Positions 6,778 through 16,426 of a DNA stretch of 33,175 nt are shown here, one piece after another. The stretch spans positions 1-33,175 of the forward strand of contig SCTM01000053.1 in the NCBI GenBank assembly GCA_004297485.1, written 5' to 3'. This DNA comes from Rhodospirillaceae bacterium. GTDB lineage: Bacteria; Pseudomonadota; Alphaproteobacteria; Rhodospirillales; Rhodospirillaceae. Position numbers and translations under genes: made by a program. Positions within the stretch are counted from its first letter, which is position 1. Every line of letters begins with the position of its first letter. Below the pieces are notes generated by a model. That model saw only the letters and a program-made list of their open reading frames with translations, was not told the DNA's origin and ran no database searches.

Positions 6778-8131
6778 TGACGGGCTGTGGCGTGCCGGTG
6801 CCCATGTATTTCGCCAGCAACCGGTGAAAGTGGGTCACCGCCACCTCCTGCACTGGGCTCGGGCGCGCGCCCATGAAGCCACGGGACTTCATGCCCTTCT
6901 GCACCTGCGGCATATTGCCGAAGTCTTGAGACAGTATCTTGAGCCACTGCTCCTCGGTGGCTTCGGGTTTGTATACCCACTCGGTCTTTGGTTCCTGCCC
7001 TTCCGGAAAGCGCTCAAGGACGTAGACCTCGAAGATGCAACTGTCCGGGTTGTAACCGTTCGGCCGCGCGCGATAACACAGCGCAAACGCGGGACCTTGC
7101 AAGATGACGGTGTTCGGGAAGATGTGCCAATCGTGCCCGGCGGCCGCCCACTGCGCCGGATCGATCTTCGGCCAGATGACGCCGCGCGCGGCGTCATCAC
7201 GCTCGGCCGCCGCCATCAGATGGGCACCAACCACATCGGCCGGCGTCCCTGGCGGCAATTCATCCACCAGCCGGTTGGCCGCTCTGACCAGCGTTGCTGT
7301 CGTCACGGCATCGAGCGTTGCGATCAGTTCATTTTGATGTTCCGCGGCGGCGAGACGCGGATCCTGGTCCGGGGCGGCCATGACACCCCCCAATCCCTTA
7401 CTTCCCCCACGCACCTGTCCGTCACGGGACGAGGCCACCCCGTGCCAACCGCAATGGTTCTCGGCCTTACTCCACCATGATGTAGAGCCAAATCGAATCA
7501 ATTGCGGGTGGGTCGCATCCACGTGATAGCTCTCGTTGAATGCTTCAAGGGCGGTCTTCCAGTTGCAGGGGAAATAGAGCCACTGGCGCCAGCGGTACCG
7601 CATCTGGTCCAGTTCAAACGGGGCCAACATGGAGACAGCCGGCTCCAGGTAGTCCTTCAGCGGCTGGCAGTTGGAATCCATGTTGATCCAGACCCAGCCG
7701 CCCCAGGTGTCGACCTTGACCTCCTTCAGCCGCAGGTTCTCCGGGGTCAGGCACGCGCCCCAGTCTTGGGGGTCCAGAACGAACGTGCTCTTGCCTTCCA
7801 GATTCCAGCACCAGCCATGGAAGCGGCAGCGAAATTGTTTAGCTTGCCCACACCCCTCGGTGAGGCGGCGACCGCGGTGCTGACACACATTGTAGTATCC
7901 TGAGATCTTATCCGGCGCGCTGCGCACGACGATGATCGATTCATCGAGAATGTCATAAGTGACGTAGTCGCCGACCTTCGGGATCTCCTCCACCCGGCAG
8001 GCGATCTGCCAAACCTTTGGCCATAGCTTGTCGTTTTCGGCCCGCGCATAAGCCTCGGAGACATAGGCCTCATTGGGAATCACCTGGGGCTGTTCCGCGC
8101 TATCGCCGCCAACTTTACTCATCTCGTTCAT
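6773..8131 (-). CDS. Rieske non-heme iron oxygenase, alpha subunit
   Basis: A 452-residue aromatic ring-hydroxylating-type oxygenase. The Rieske [2Fe-2S] ligands are Cys83-x-His85 and Cys102-x2-His105 (VCQHRG ... CRFHGW). The catalytic domain contains NESYHVDATHP with mononuclear iron ligands His203 and His208. ATG at 8131 is chosen because GGGAG lies seven bases upstream; the longer frame to 8173 has no such signal. No beta subunit, ferredoxin or reductase gene is adjacent, so electron donors must be encoded elsewhere and the substrate is unknown. The gene is divergent from the TonB-receptor operon, with a 286-bp gap in which I see no gene. Confidence 0.9.
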   Translation of the reverse strand: MNEMSKVGGDSAEQPQVIPNEAYVSEAYARAENDKLWPKVWQIACRVEEIPKVGDYVTYDILDESIIVVRSAPDKISGYYNVCQHRGRRLTEGCGQAKQFRCRFHGWCWNLEGKSTFVLDPQDWGACLTPENLRLKEVKVDTWGGWVWINMDSNCQPLKDYLEPAVSMLAPFELDQMRYRWRQWLYFPCNWKTALEAFNESYHVDATHPQLIRFGSTSWWSKAENHCGWHGVASSRDGQVRGGSKGLGGVMAAPDQDPRLAAAEHQNELIATLDAVTTATLVRAANRLVDELPPGTPADVVGAHLMAAAERDDAARGVIWPKIDPAQWAAAGHDWHIFPNTVILQGPAFALCYRARPNGYNPDSCIFEVYVLERFPEGQEPKTEWVYKPEATEEQWLKILSQDFGNMPQVQKGMKSRGFMGARPSPVQEVAVTHFHRLLAKYMGTGTPQPVK

Positions 8132-8417
8132 GCGTGCTCTCCCTGACACCGATGTCCCAGCCGCTCCGCTCATCCCCGACGGCCATCGCCTAGCGCGGTC
8201 TCGCCAGCCAGAGACAAATTCAAGCAGAAAACCTTAGCCGAGGACGACTCATTTTTCAGGGCTGGGGCCGCGTCCCGGGGTTCAACGATGCCGATCTTTG
8301 CGACTCATACGTGCAGGCAACGTCTTTCTTTATAACGGTTTTGAGTACATACTACCTCCACAATCAGGGGTTTCGGCCGCGCGCGCATTAAGACAAAGAA
8401 GCACTGTGGGGACGGGA

Positions 8418-10352
8418 ATGGGGTCGAGAGTCTTGAGGCGCCAAAGTTATGCCGCGCTCTTCGCGGGCATAACTTCTCTTACCGCGATGTCGACAATTGA
8501 CGTACGGGCGGCAGACGCTGACGGCTTGAATTCAGTAGCGGAGATTAGCGCTCTTTCGATCGAAGAACTCGGCAATATCCAAGTTTCCTCCGTATCGAAA
8601 ACAGCCCAACCCCTGAGCACCGCACCAGCGGCGATTTATGTCATTACGCAGGATGACATCGCGCGTTCCGGGGCAACGCGTATCCCCGAAATGTTGCGGC
8701 TTGCGCCAAATCTCGACGTCGCGGCGGCAGGCTCCAGTGCCTATGCCATCTCGGCGCGCGGGTTTAACGGAACCTTGGCAAATAAGCTTCTGGTACTGAT
8801 CGACGGCCGCAGCGTCTACACGCCGCTTTACGGCGGCGTCTACTGGGACATGCAGGATGTGATGCCCGAGGACATCGATCGCATCGAGGTCATCAGCGGG
8901 CCGGGCGCCACGTTATGGGGCGCAAACGCCGTCAACGGCGTAATCAATATCACGACAAAGAAATCGTCAGACACCCAAGGTGGGATTCTAACTCTTGGCG
9001 CGGGTAACCTTGAGCGGAGCGCCAGCCTCCAATACGGCGGCAGTCTCAGTGACGACGCCTCCTACAGGGTCTACGCCAAAGGATACGAACACCAATCCAC
9101 CATAACGGCGGCCGGAAAGAATTCACACGATGGCTGGCGTGTACCGCAAGGCGGGTTCCGCTTCGACTGGAGTCCTGAAAACGACCTGATAACGGTGCAA
9201 GGCGATATTTATCGTGCCTCAGAAGATCAGCCGGCCGCATCTGACCAGATTGAATCCGGCCACAACCTGACCACACGTTGGGAACATCATTTCGCAAGCG
9301 GTTCGGTCGTACAGATCCAAGCCTACTACGACCGGGCTCAGCGCTTTGACAACAACGGCGGCTTTGCGCTCGACACCTATGATGTCGACGTGCAGCACAG
9401 TTTTAAGTTCGGAACTTGGAACGACATCGTCTGGGGCGGTGGCTATCGGGTCAATCACGACCAAATCCGGAACGCGGTCGCTTTCCAGATTCAGCCCGAC
9501 ACCCGAACACTCAGTCTCGGCAACGCCTTCGTGCAGGACAGCATCGCGCTTGCCAAATCGCTGAAGCTCACCGTCGGTCTAAAGCTTGAAGACGAGGAAT
9601 TCACGGGCCTCGAAGCCCTTCCCAGCGCGCGGGTGTCCTGGCAGGTCAACGATAAAGCCTTGATCTGGTCGGCGGTCTCCCGTGCCGTGCGGGCACCAAC
9701 ACGGTTCGACCGGGACGTTGTCGAGAAGCTTGGGCCGATCGTCTTTCTCATGGGCGGCGCGGACTTCCAGCCCGAGACACTCATGGCCTATGAACTCGGA
9801 ACCCGCGTCGAGGCTTCTTCCCGTCTATCGTTCTCGATTTCCACCTTCTACAATGTGTACGACTCACTCCGAAGCATCGAAGCGAACCCGGTAACCCACT
9901 TCCTTCCTCTGGTTTGGGGGAACTTGATGGCCGGCAAGGTCTACGGCATGGAGGCCTGGGCAAGCTACCAGATCAACAATTGGTGGCGCGTCAGCGGCGG
10001 CTTCAACGTGCAACACGAGAACCTGGGCTTCAAACCCGGCAGCAGCGGCTTGGGCGGAATTCAGCAAGCCGGGAACGATCCCGATCACCAGATTTCATTG
10101 CGTTCATCAATGAAGATCACCGACGACATCTTGTTCGACGCCGATGTGCGGTACGTGAGCGCGCTGCCGAACCCAGTCGTTCCGGCCTATGTTGAACTCA
10201 ATGGCCGACTGGGGTGGAAACCGACAAAATACATGGAAATCTCCATATCCGGGAACAACCTCCTCCATCGCTATTACCGGGAATTTAATGGCGGGCCCAC
10301 GGCTGTTGAAATGGCGCGCAGCGTCTTTGTCGAAACGCGATGGAGCTTCTAG
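8418..10352 (+). CDS. TonB-dependent receptor, first of a tandem pair
   Basis: An outer-membrane beta-barrel receptor, 644 residues from the ATG at 8418. This start gives a proper signal peptide ending near VRAADAD; upstream in-frame starts add unlikely residues. The plug domain is typical: SIEELGNIQVSSVSK, APAAIYVITQDDI, ARGFNGTLANKLLVLIDGRSVYTP and DRIEVISGPGATLWGANAVNGVINI. The C-terminus ends in Phe (ETRWSF), as outer-membrane barrels require. It opens a four-gene operon with a paralogous receptor, a YfiR protein and a hybrid histidine kinase. No ligand can be inferred from sequence. The 286-bp upstream region is shared with the divergent oxygenase gene and holds no promoter I can assign. 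Confidence 0.93.
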   Translation: MGSRVLRRQSYAALFAGITSLTAMSTIDVRAADADGLNSVAEISALSIEELGNIQVSSVSKTAQPLSTAPAAIYVITQDDIARSGATRIPEMLRLAPNLDVAAAGSSAYAISARGFNGTLANKLLVLIDGRSVYTPLYGGVYWDMQDVMPEDIDRIEVISGPGATLWGANAVNGVINITTKKSSDTQGGILTLGAGNLERSASLQYGGSLSDDASYRVYAKGYEHQSTITAAGKNSHDGWRVPQGGFRFDWSPENDLITVQGDIYRASEDQPAASDQIESGHNLTTRWEHHFASGSVVQIQAYYDRAQRFDNNGGFALDTYDVDVQHSFKFGTWNDIVWGGGYRVNHDQIRNAVAFQIQPDTRTLSLGNAFVQDSIALAKSLKLTVGLKLEDEEFTGLEALPSARVSWQVNDKALIWSAVSRAVRAPTRFDRDVVEKLGPIVFLMGGADFQPETLMAYELGTRVEASSRLSFSISTFYNVYDSLRSIEANPVTHFLPLVWGNLMAGKVYGMEAWASYQINNWWRVSGGFNVQHENLGFKPGSSGLGGIQQAGNDPDHQISLRSSMKITDDILFDADVRYVSALPNPVVPAYVELNGRLGWKPTKYMEISISGNNLLHRYYREFNGGPTAVEMARSVFVETRWSF

Positions 10353-12268
10353 TGGTGGCCGGACCGAAAATTTCCACCGGCAAACGCTTCGTTTTGGCCC
10401 TTACGACCGCGCTTACGGTGACGTCCGGAGCGGCGGCTGCGGACGCGGATGCGAACTCGGTGGCGGCGCTGAGCAGCATGTCGATCGAGGAATTGGCGAA
10501 TATCAAGATCGTTTCCGTATCAAGGAAAGCGGAGCCTTTGAGCGGCGCGCCTGCGGCAATTTATGTCATCACCAACGAGGATATTCGCCGATCGGGAAAG
10601 ACCAGCATCCCGGAGATGTTGCGTCTGGCCCCCAACTTGGTGGTGGCAGGCGTTGACTCCAGCACCTTTGCCATTTCCGCACGCGGGTTCAACAGCACCA
10701 CCGCCAACAAACTGCTCGTGCAAATCGATGGCCGCAGCATCTATACGCCGCTCTATTCCGGCGTCTTCTGGGATGCTCAGGATGTGATGCCAGATGACCT
10801 CGATCGCATCGAAGTGATCAGCGGCCCCGCCGGCACGCTCTGGGGCGGGAATGCCGTGAATGGTGTCATCAACATCTTGACCCGGAGTTCCCGCGACACC
10901 CAGGGCCTGGTGGCGAACGTCGGCGGCGGTAACTTCGAACGGAGCGCAGGCGCACGCTATGGCGGGAAGATCAACGATGACGCCACCTATCGCGTATACG
11001 CAAAGGGATTCGATCGCCTTGATACGGTAAAGGCGAGCGGTGTAAGCGCGAAGGACGCCTGGGAAAATGCCCAAGGTGGATTCAGGCTTGATTGGAATCC
11101 GAACACCGACACGGTGATGATCACCGGCGATGTCTATAGCGGTTCCATTCAGCAGCCCGTCGGCGCCGACAAGACCATCTCCGGCGGTAATGTCCTCGCG
11201 CGATGGGTTCATCCGTTGCCCGACGGATCGTCCATCGGTGCGCGCGTCTATTATGATCGAGTCAGCCGTGATTACCCTGGTACCTTCGGCGAGGCACGCA
11301 ACACCTATGATGCATTCCTGCAGTACCAGTTTCCCCTGGGCACACGCCAGGAGATCGTCGCGGGGGCAGAATATCGCACGTCGGCCGATCACATTACAAA
11401 TAGCCCGACCATCATGTTTCTACCGGCGGACCGCACGCTGGATCTGGGCAACGCGTTCGTCCAGGACAGCATCACCCTTACGAAGCGGCTCAAGCTGACC
11501 GTCGGAGTCAGATTGGAGCACAACACTTATACCGGCTGGGAAAACATGCCCAGCGCGCGCCTTGGATGGAAAATTAACGACAAGACGCTGCTATGGTCAG
11601 CGATTTCACGGGCTGTGCGCACGCCGTCGCGAATCGACCGGGATTTTTATTCTCCCGGCGTGCTTGCCGGCGGTCCCGATTTCCAATCGGAGGAATTAAC
11701 CGCCTACGAACTCGGTTACCGGGCCCAACCCACACAGCGCCTATCATTCTCAATCTCGGCGTTTTACAATGTATATAACGATCTGCGCAGCTTTGAACCC
11801 GCGACAGCCGGCAAACCCTTCCCTGTTGTATTTGTCAACAACATCGAAGGACATACCTACGGGGGAGAGATGTGGGGAAACTATGAGGTCAATGACTGGT
11901 GGCGGTTGAGCGCGGGATTCAACATGCTGCAGGAAGAACTCAAGTTTAAGCCGGGGACCAGCCAGCTTGGCGGTATACAGACCGCAGGCAATGATCCTTC
12001 CCACAAAATAACAGTGCGATCGAGCATGAACCTGTCGCATGATGTCGAGCTTGATGTTGGCCTGCGGATGATGGGCGCGCTGCCCAATCCTCGCGTACCG
12101 GGCTACGCCGCTGTCGATGGACGGGTTGGGTGGAATGTTTCGGATCATGTCACCCTGGCGCTGACCGCCGACGGTCTTCTCAATCGGCGCCACCCGGAGT
12201 TTGGAGCCGCAGGCACCCGCAGCGATCTTGGGCGAACATTTTACGTGAGCCTAAAATGGAAAAGCTGA
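10340..12268 (+). CDS. TonB-dependent receptor, second of a tandem pair
   Basis: A 642-residue paralogue of the preceding receptor, nearly collinear with it: SIEELANIKIVSVSRK, APAAIYVITNEDI, ARGFNSTTANKLLVQIDGRS and DRIEVISGPAGTLWGGNAVNGVINI. A signal peptide (about residues 15-33) precedes the plug domain. The reading frame overlaps the first receptor by 13 bases. An alternative start is GTG at 10352, overlapping the TAG stop by one base, with GGAG six bases upstream; this would give 638 residues and looks like translational coupling. The tandem duplication suggests related but distinct ligands. Its 3' end overlaps or abuts the yfiR-like gene. Confidence 0.93.
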   Translation: MELLVVAGPKISTGKRFVLALTTALTVTSGAAAADADANSVAALSSMSIEELANIKIVSVSRKAEPLSGAPAAIYVITNEDIRRSGKTSIPEMLRLAPNLVVAGVDSSTFAISARGFNSTTANKLLVQIDGRSIYTPLYSGVFWDAQDVMPDDLDRIEVISGPAGTLWGGNAVNGVINILTRSSRDTQGLVANVGGGNFERSAGARYGGKINDDATYRVYAKGFDRLDTVKASGVSAKDAWENAQGGFRLDWNPNTDTVMITGDVYSGSIQQPVGADKTISGGNVLARWVHPLPDGSSIGARVYYDRVSRDYPGTFGEARNTYDAFLQYQFPLGTRQEIVAGAEYRTSADHITNSPTIMFLPADRTLDLGNAFVQDSITLTKRLKLTVGVRLEHNTYTGWENMPSARLGWKINDKTLLWSAISRAVRTPSRIDRDFYSPGVLAGGPDFQSEELTAYELGYRAQPTQRLSFSISAFYNVYNDLRSFEPATAGKPFPVVFVNNIEGHTYGGEMWGNYEVNDWWRLSAGFNMLQEELKFKPGTSQLGGIQTAGNDPSHKITVRSSMNLSHDVELDVGLRMMGALPNPRVPGYAAVDGRVGWNVSDHVTLALTADGLLNRRHPEFGAAGTRSDLGRTFYVSLKWKS

Positions 12269-12846
12269 CCATGAGGCTACGGCTAACGCGGCGTCAGTTC
12301 GAGTGCACTGTCACGTCCGCGCTGATATTCCTCCTCGCGGTTTTTGCGCCTCATATCGTGTTTGCATTCGAAGGGGAAACGCTGGAATACGCTGTGAAGG
12401 CTGCATACCTCTACAAGCTCGGTGGGTTCGTGGAATGGCCGGCATCCGCGTTCGCCTCTTCGAACAGTCCGATAACGCTTTGTGTGGTGGGCGAGGATCC
12501 GTTCGACGGGATTCTGGATAAGGCCGTCGAGGGCCAGCACATTGGCGATCATCCAATTGCCGTTCGCCGCCTAAAGAGCGTAACCCATGAATCCGGATGC
12601 CAAATTTTATATGTCGGCGCTGCAGATCCGCGTCAGGTTGCTCAAGTCCTCGACGTGGTCCACGGGTCCAGCGTATTGACGGTGACAGATACGCCTGAGG
12701 ATTCTGAAACGGGCGGTGTCGTTCATTTCGTCATCAAGGATAACCGCGTCCGCTTTGATATCAACGATCAGGCCGCAGCGGAAAACGGTTTGGTCATCAG
12801 TTCGAAATTGTTAAGTCTCGCCATGTCCGTCAAGCCTCGCGCATAG
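12256..12846 (+). CDS. YfiR family periplasmic protein
   Basis: A secreted protein of about 196 residues. A signal peptide with hydrophobic core TSALIFLLAVFAPHIVFA precedes a YfiR/DUF4154 domain: YAVKAAYLYKLGGFVEWP, ITLCVVGEDPFDGILD, LTVTDTPEDSETGGVVHFVI and NRVRFDINDQAAAENGLVISSKLLSLA. In Pseudomonas, YfiR is a periplasmic repressor that binds the periplasmic part of the diguanylate cyclase YfiN. Here it lies between TonB receptors and a membrane histidine kinase, which suggests that it conveys receptor state to the kinase; that is inference. ATG at 12256 overlaps the receptor gene; ATG at 12271, directly after its stop, is also possible. The kinase gene starts 11 bases downstream. Confidence 0.9.
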   Translation: MEKLTMRLRLTRRQFECTVTSALIFLLAVFAPHIVFAFEGETLEYAVKAAYLYKLGGFVEWPASAFASSNSPITLCVVGEDPFDGILDKAVEGQHIGDHPIAVRRLKSVTHESGCQILYVGAADPRQVAQVLDVVHGSSVLTVTDTPEDSETGGVVHFVIKDNRVRFDINDQAAAENGLVISSKLLSLAMSVKPRA

Positions 12847-12857
12847 GTGGACACCTC

Positions 12858-15842
12858 ATGCTTAGATGGTTCGCCCGTCTTTCGATTCGTTGGAAGCTAG
12901 CTACCGTCACGATTGTTACGACCGCGGTATCGCTGCTTCTCGCCGGCGCCATCATGGCGGCATACGATGCCCGGACTTACGAGCGGCAAAAGGTTGAATC
13001 AACCACAGCCCAAGCGGACCTTCTGTCGGCCAGCATCGCCGCCTCTTTGGTCTTTAATGACCGTGACGCAACCCATGAATATCTGAGTGCACTCAACGTC
13101 AATCGCGAGATCGACGCCGCCGCCGCATATGACGCCGGAGACAATCTCGTCGCCAAATATGAACGGCCAAATGTCCATATTCGGCCCGTCCCCGAGATAG
13201 CCGAACCCCGGGGGTATCACTTTGACGGAGAACATCTCACCGTCTTCGTTCCCGTCATCGACCATAATGCCCGCCTGGGGAGCGTGTATTTGAGCGCAAG
13301 CGTCGAACCTGTCTCGACGCGGCTCGCGCGCTATGTGGCCAGCCTTGTTGTGATTGCATCCGCCGCACTCGCCGTGATTTTGCCCATCGCCCTCCGGCTC
13401 CAGCGCATTATAACAAACCCGATCGCCGAACTTGCCACGAAGAACGCGATTATCGAAACCACCCTTGAAGCTGTCGATCATGGTGTGATTGTCGTCGATT
13501 CCGAACTGCGCGTGTCATTTCTCAACGAGCGCGCTTACGTCATGCTGAACATACCGCGGCACAAGTTGCGGGTCGGCATGAACCTCGAGGCTTTCATGCG
13601 CGCGTGGGAGGCCGAGTTCGGGCTTCCAATTCAAGAGACAGGGTACAAGCGCCTGTACGCGACAGAAAAATTGCGCAAAGAATTTGTCTTGCCCGGTGGC
13701 AGAGTCATTGAGTTCCGTCAGTCGCCCCTGCCGCAGGGCGGGTTCGTCCGCACATATACCGACATCTCCGAGCAGCGCGTCCTGCAGGAAAAGCTGCAGC
13801 AGGCGAAGGAAAAAGCCGAGGAAGCCGCCACAGCAAAATCGAAATTCCTAGCGGCGATGAGCCACGAAATCCGCACGCCCATGAATGGCGTGGTCGGTAT
13901 TGTCGAGCTTTTGAAATCCACCCGCCTGTCGGACGAACAGAAACAGATGGTGGAGATTATCCAACGATCGGGAATCACGCTCCTGGACGTGATCAATGAC
14001 ATCCTCGACTATTCGAAAATTGAAGCCGGCCGGATGACCCTCGAAACGACAGCGTTTTCACTGGCCGACGTGGTCGAAACGACAGCTGAGATAAGTACGG
14101 CACACGCTCAGAGCAAGGCACTCGACATCTCATGCACCGTCGATCCGGACATCGACGAAATTCTCCAAGGTGATCCCGTCCGCGTTCGACAGGTTATTCT
14201 CAACATGATGGGTAACGCGGTGAAGTTCACCGAGAAGGGCGCCGTCGGCATCGAGGTTACAGCGGACACCATCACCGACGACCGTATCGTTGTTTTGTTC
14301 GAAATCACCGATAGCGGCATCGGCATCAGCTTGAAGAAGCAGAAGGCATTGTTTCAAGCTTTCCAGCAGGCGGATTACTCGACAACACGACGGTACGGCG
14401 GCACCGGCCTAGGTCTTTCGATCTGCAAGAACCTCGTAGAGTTGATGGGCGGTGAGATTGGCGTCAGCAGCATCGAAGGCAAAGGATCCACATTCTGGTT
14501 CAAGATTCCCTTTGAACGCCTGCAGCGCTCCGAGCCCACGAGCATGTTCAGTCATCATCAACGGCACCTGTCCGGCTTGCGTGTTCTCGTGCATGACTCA
14601 ATTCAGTCCCGGTCAGCCATTTCGCTATACTTGCGGGCGATCGGTATTGATGCAATCGAGTCAAAGGGAATCGCGGAACTGTTCGATACCCTTCGCCGCG
14701 CGAGAGCATCCGAACGGCCCATCCATATTGTGATCGTCCGTTTCCAAATCGGCGACGATCGCGCTCATACCTTTTATGAGGAGTTGGATCGGCATCCCTA
14801 CCTTGACGATACAAAATTTATTTTTGTCGTGCCGCACTTGAATGCCAGCGCGGCTCGTGTTGCCACAAAGGAAGGCGTTTCGTGGTCGATATCGGCGCCC
14901 ATTCGGCGGGCGAAGTTTTACGATCTGATCGCCCGCGTCACCGGCCGCATATCACGCAAGGTGAAGATGGAGGAAGACGCGGCCGATCTTAACTTCATTC
15001 CGCCGACGATAGACGAGGCCAGGTCCGCCGGTTGTCTGGTTCTCGTCGCCGAAGACAATGAGACAAACCAGTTTGTCATCAAGAGCCAGCTACAAAGACT
15101 GGGGATTGCCGCCGAATTTGTAAATGACGGACGCGAGGCCTGGGATAATCTGAGCCGCGAGGAAGATCGATATGGCCTTGTCATTACCGACTGCCATATG
15201 CCGTTTATCGATGGCTATCAGCTTACAGGACTCATCCGTGATCAAGAGCTGACAACGAAACGCCGTCGCTTGCCGGTTGTCGCGCTCACCGCCAACGCCC
15301 TGCAGGGCGAAAGCGATATTTGCCGCGCGGCGGGAATGGACGATTATCTTTTCAAACCCAGCAGTCTCGAGGCGCTCGATATCGTCCTGAACAAGTGGTT
15401 GCCGAAGGCCATCAAGCTGCGTCGGCCTCAGGCACCTTCGAGCACCGGCAGCGCCCCTGTTCACAGCGTCCGGAATACAACACCGGTTAAGAAGAACGGA
15501 GCCGCGAACCCGCCAATCGATATCGCCACCTTGGCAGGCGTTCTCGCTAAATATAATCCTGAATACCCGCGAAAAATATTGGAAGTGTTCCGGACAACGG
15601 AATCACAGACAGCAGCAAAATTGCGCGAGCTCGTGCGGACCCAGAACGCGACGGCATTGAGAGCTGCGGCCCATGGTGCAAAGGGCTCAGCGGCATCGGC
15701 CTATGCCGGAAAATTGGCGGGACTGTGCGCCGAACTCGAACGGAGCGCCGAACAGCCGGATTGGATAGCGATCGACGTTCTGACGGCAAAGATCGAGAAC
15801 GAATTTGAAGAGGTTCTGAGCTTCATCGAAAATCTCGAATAG
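12858..15842 (+). CDS. Hybrid sensor histidine kinase with HPt domain
   Basis: A 994-residue inner-membrane kinase. Transmembrane helices near residues 14-36 and 159-181 enclose a periplasmic domain resembling CHASE8 of YfiN ([16 protein letters not shown]). Then come a PAS-like region (about 196-310) and a short coiled coil. The HisKA domain has the phospho-acceptor His336 in [11 protein letters not shown], and the ATPase domain has NAVKFTE, DSGIGIS and GGTGLGLSI. Next is a degenerate receiver (about 574-690) with Arg628 where the acceptor Asp should be. A functional receiver carries Asp778 in [12 protein letters not shown], and the C-terminal HPt has His939 in [16 protein letters not shown] precedes the ATG. 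No response regulator is adjacent, so the final phosphate acceptor is unknown. It is last in the receptor/YfiR operon. Confidence 0.93.
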   Translation: MLRWFARLSIRWKLATVTIVTTAVSLLLAGAIMAAYDARTYERQKVESTTAQADLLSASIAASLVFNDRDATHEYLSALNVNREIDAAAAYDAGDNLVAKYERPNVHIRPVPEIAEPRGYHFDGEHLTVFVPVIDHNARLGSVYLSASVEPVSTRLARYVASLVVIASAALAVILPIALRLQRIITNPIAELATKNAIIETTLEAVDHGVIVVDSELRVSFLNERAYVMLNIPRHKLRVGMNLEAFMRAWEAEFGLPIQETGYKRLYATEKLRKEFVLPGGRVIEFRQSPLPQGGFVRTYTDISEQRVLQEKLQQAKEKAEEAATAKSKFLAAMSHEIRTPMNGVVGIVELLKSTRLSDEQKQMVEIIQRSGITLLDVINDILDYSKIEAGRMTLETTAFSLADVVETTAEISTAHAQSKALDISCTVDPDIDEILQGDPVRVRQVILNMMGNAVKFTEKGAVGIEVTADTITDDRIVVLFEITDSGIGISLKKQKALFQAFQQADYSTTRRYGGTGLGLSICKNLVELMGGEIGVSSIEGKGSTFWFKIPFERLQRSEPTSMFSHHQRHLSGLRVLVHDSIQSRSAISLYLRAIGIDAIESKGIAELFDTLRRARASERPIHIVIVRFQIGDDRAHTFYEELDRHPYLDDTKFIFVVPHLNASAARVATKEGVSWSISAPIRRAKFYDLIARVTGRISRKVKMEEDAADLNFIPPTIDEARSAGCLVLVAEDNETNQFVIKSQLQRLGIAAEFVNDGREAWDNLSREEDRYGLVITDCHMPFIDGYQLTGLIRDQELTTKRRRLPVVALTANALQGESDICRAAGMDDYLFKPSSLEALDIVLNKWLPKAIKLRRPQAPSSTGSAPVHSVRNTTPVKKNGAANPPIDIATLAGVLAKYNPEYPRKILEVFRTTESQTAAKLRELVRTQNATALRAAAHGAKGSAASAYAGKLAGLCAELERSAEQPDWIAIDVLTAKIENEFEEVLSFIENLE

Positions 15843-15958
15843 AGCTCAATCGCAATTCTGCCGGAAGGCCGCCGACGCTGCCGCGCACAGCATAGCGCTC
15901 CGTGCTACGGCGCGCGTGTTTGATATTTCACGAAATCGGGGAAGCTTGAGGGGAGCGT

Positions 15959-16426
15959 TTAACCGGCAACCCGGGCCGGCTTTGCCACCGGGGCACCGAG
16001 ACGCGCGCCCATGTCGTTACGCCGCACATCCAGAACGGGCGTCACGGGGCTTTCCGAGATCCGCTTGCAGTGACCTTCCATGTAGGCACCGGGTTCGATT
16101 GCAAGGCTTTCGTGCTCAACATCGCCCGCCATGCGCGCTGTGGACGCCAGGAAAACGCTCTTCGCGCGGACCGTGCCCTTGACGGCCCCGTGCATGCGCA
16201 CGGTTTGGGCATTCACTTCGCCAGTGACCTGCCCCTTGATCCCGACGATCAATGCCTTGCAGCGAATATCGCCGTGAACATTGCCGTCGACTTGAACTTC
16301 GCCGCTGGAAACCAGATTGCCTTCGATCGTCAGGTCCGCACTGATGATGGACGGCACCGATTTATTGACTTCGACCTTTGGCTCGGCGGACTTCAAATCA
16401 GCTTTGCTGCTAGTTCTTGAAAACAT
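15959..16426 (-). CDS. Bactofilin
   Basis: A 155-residue cytoskeletal protein of the bactofilin (DUF583) family, which polymerises into filaments that scaffold cell-wall enzymes. The repeated beta-helix rungs are visible from about residue 27 to 125: SIISADLTIEGNLVSSGEV, VDGNVHGDI, GQVTGEVNA, MHGAVKGTV and MAGDVEH. The N- and C-termini are unstructured and basic. The ATG at 16426 lies inside the end of the upstream M23 peptidase gene, overlapping by 17 bases, which indicates translational coupling. M23 peptidase-bactofilin pairs are known shape-determining modules in other bacteria. It converges with the hybrid kinase gene across 116 bases with no clear terminator. Confidence 0.93.
   Translation of the reverse strand: MFSRTSSKADLKSAEPKVEVNKSVPSIISADLTIEGNLVSSGEVQVDGNVHGDIRCKALIVGIKGQVTGEVNAQTVRMHGAVKGTVRAKSVFLASTARMAGDVEHESLAIEPGAYMEGHCKRISESPVTPVLDVRRNDMGARLGAPVAKPARVAG

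Noticed and set aside
6824-7480. A 218-codon plus-strand frame opposite the Rieske oxygenase
   Set aside because: The opposite strand carries all Rieske and iron ligands in a complete protein; no domain is visible in this frame.
8298-8417. Upstream extension of the first TonB receptor to an ATG at 8298
   Set aside because: The extra 40 residues are not signal-peptide-like; the ATG at 8418 directly gives a proper secretion signal.
10520-11392. A 290-codon minus-strand frame opposite the second TonB receptor
   Set aside because: It is an antisense shadow within a well-supported beta-barrel gene and has no recognisable domain.
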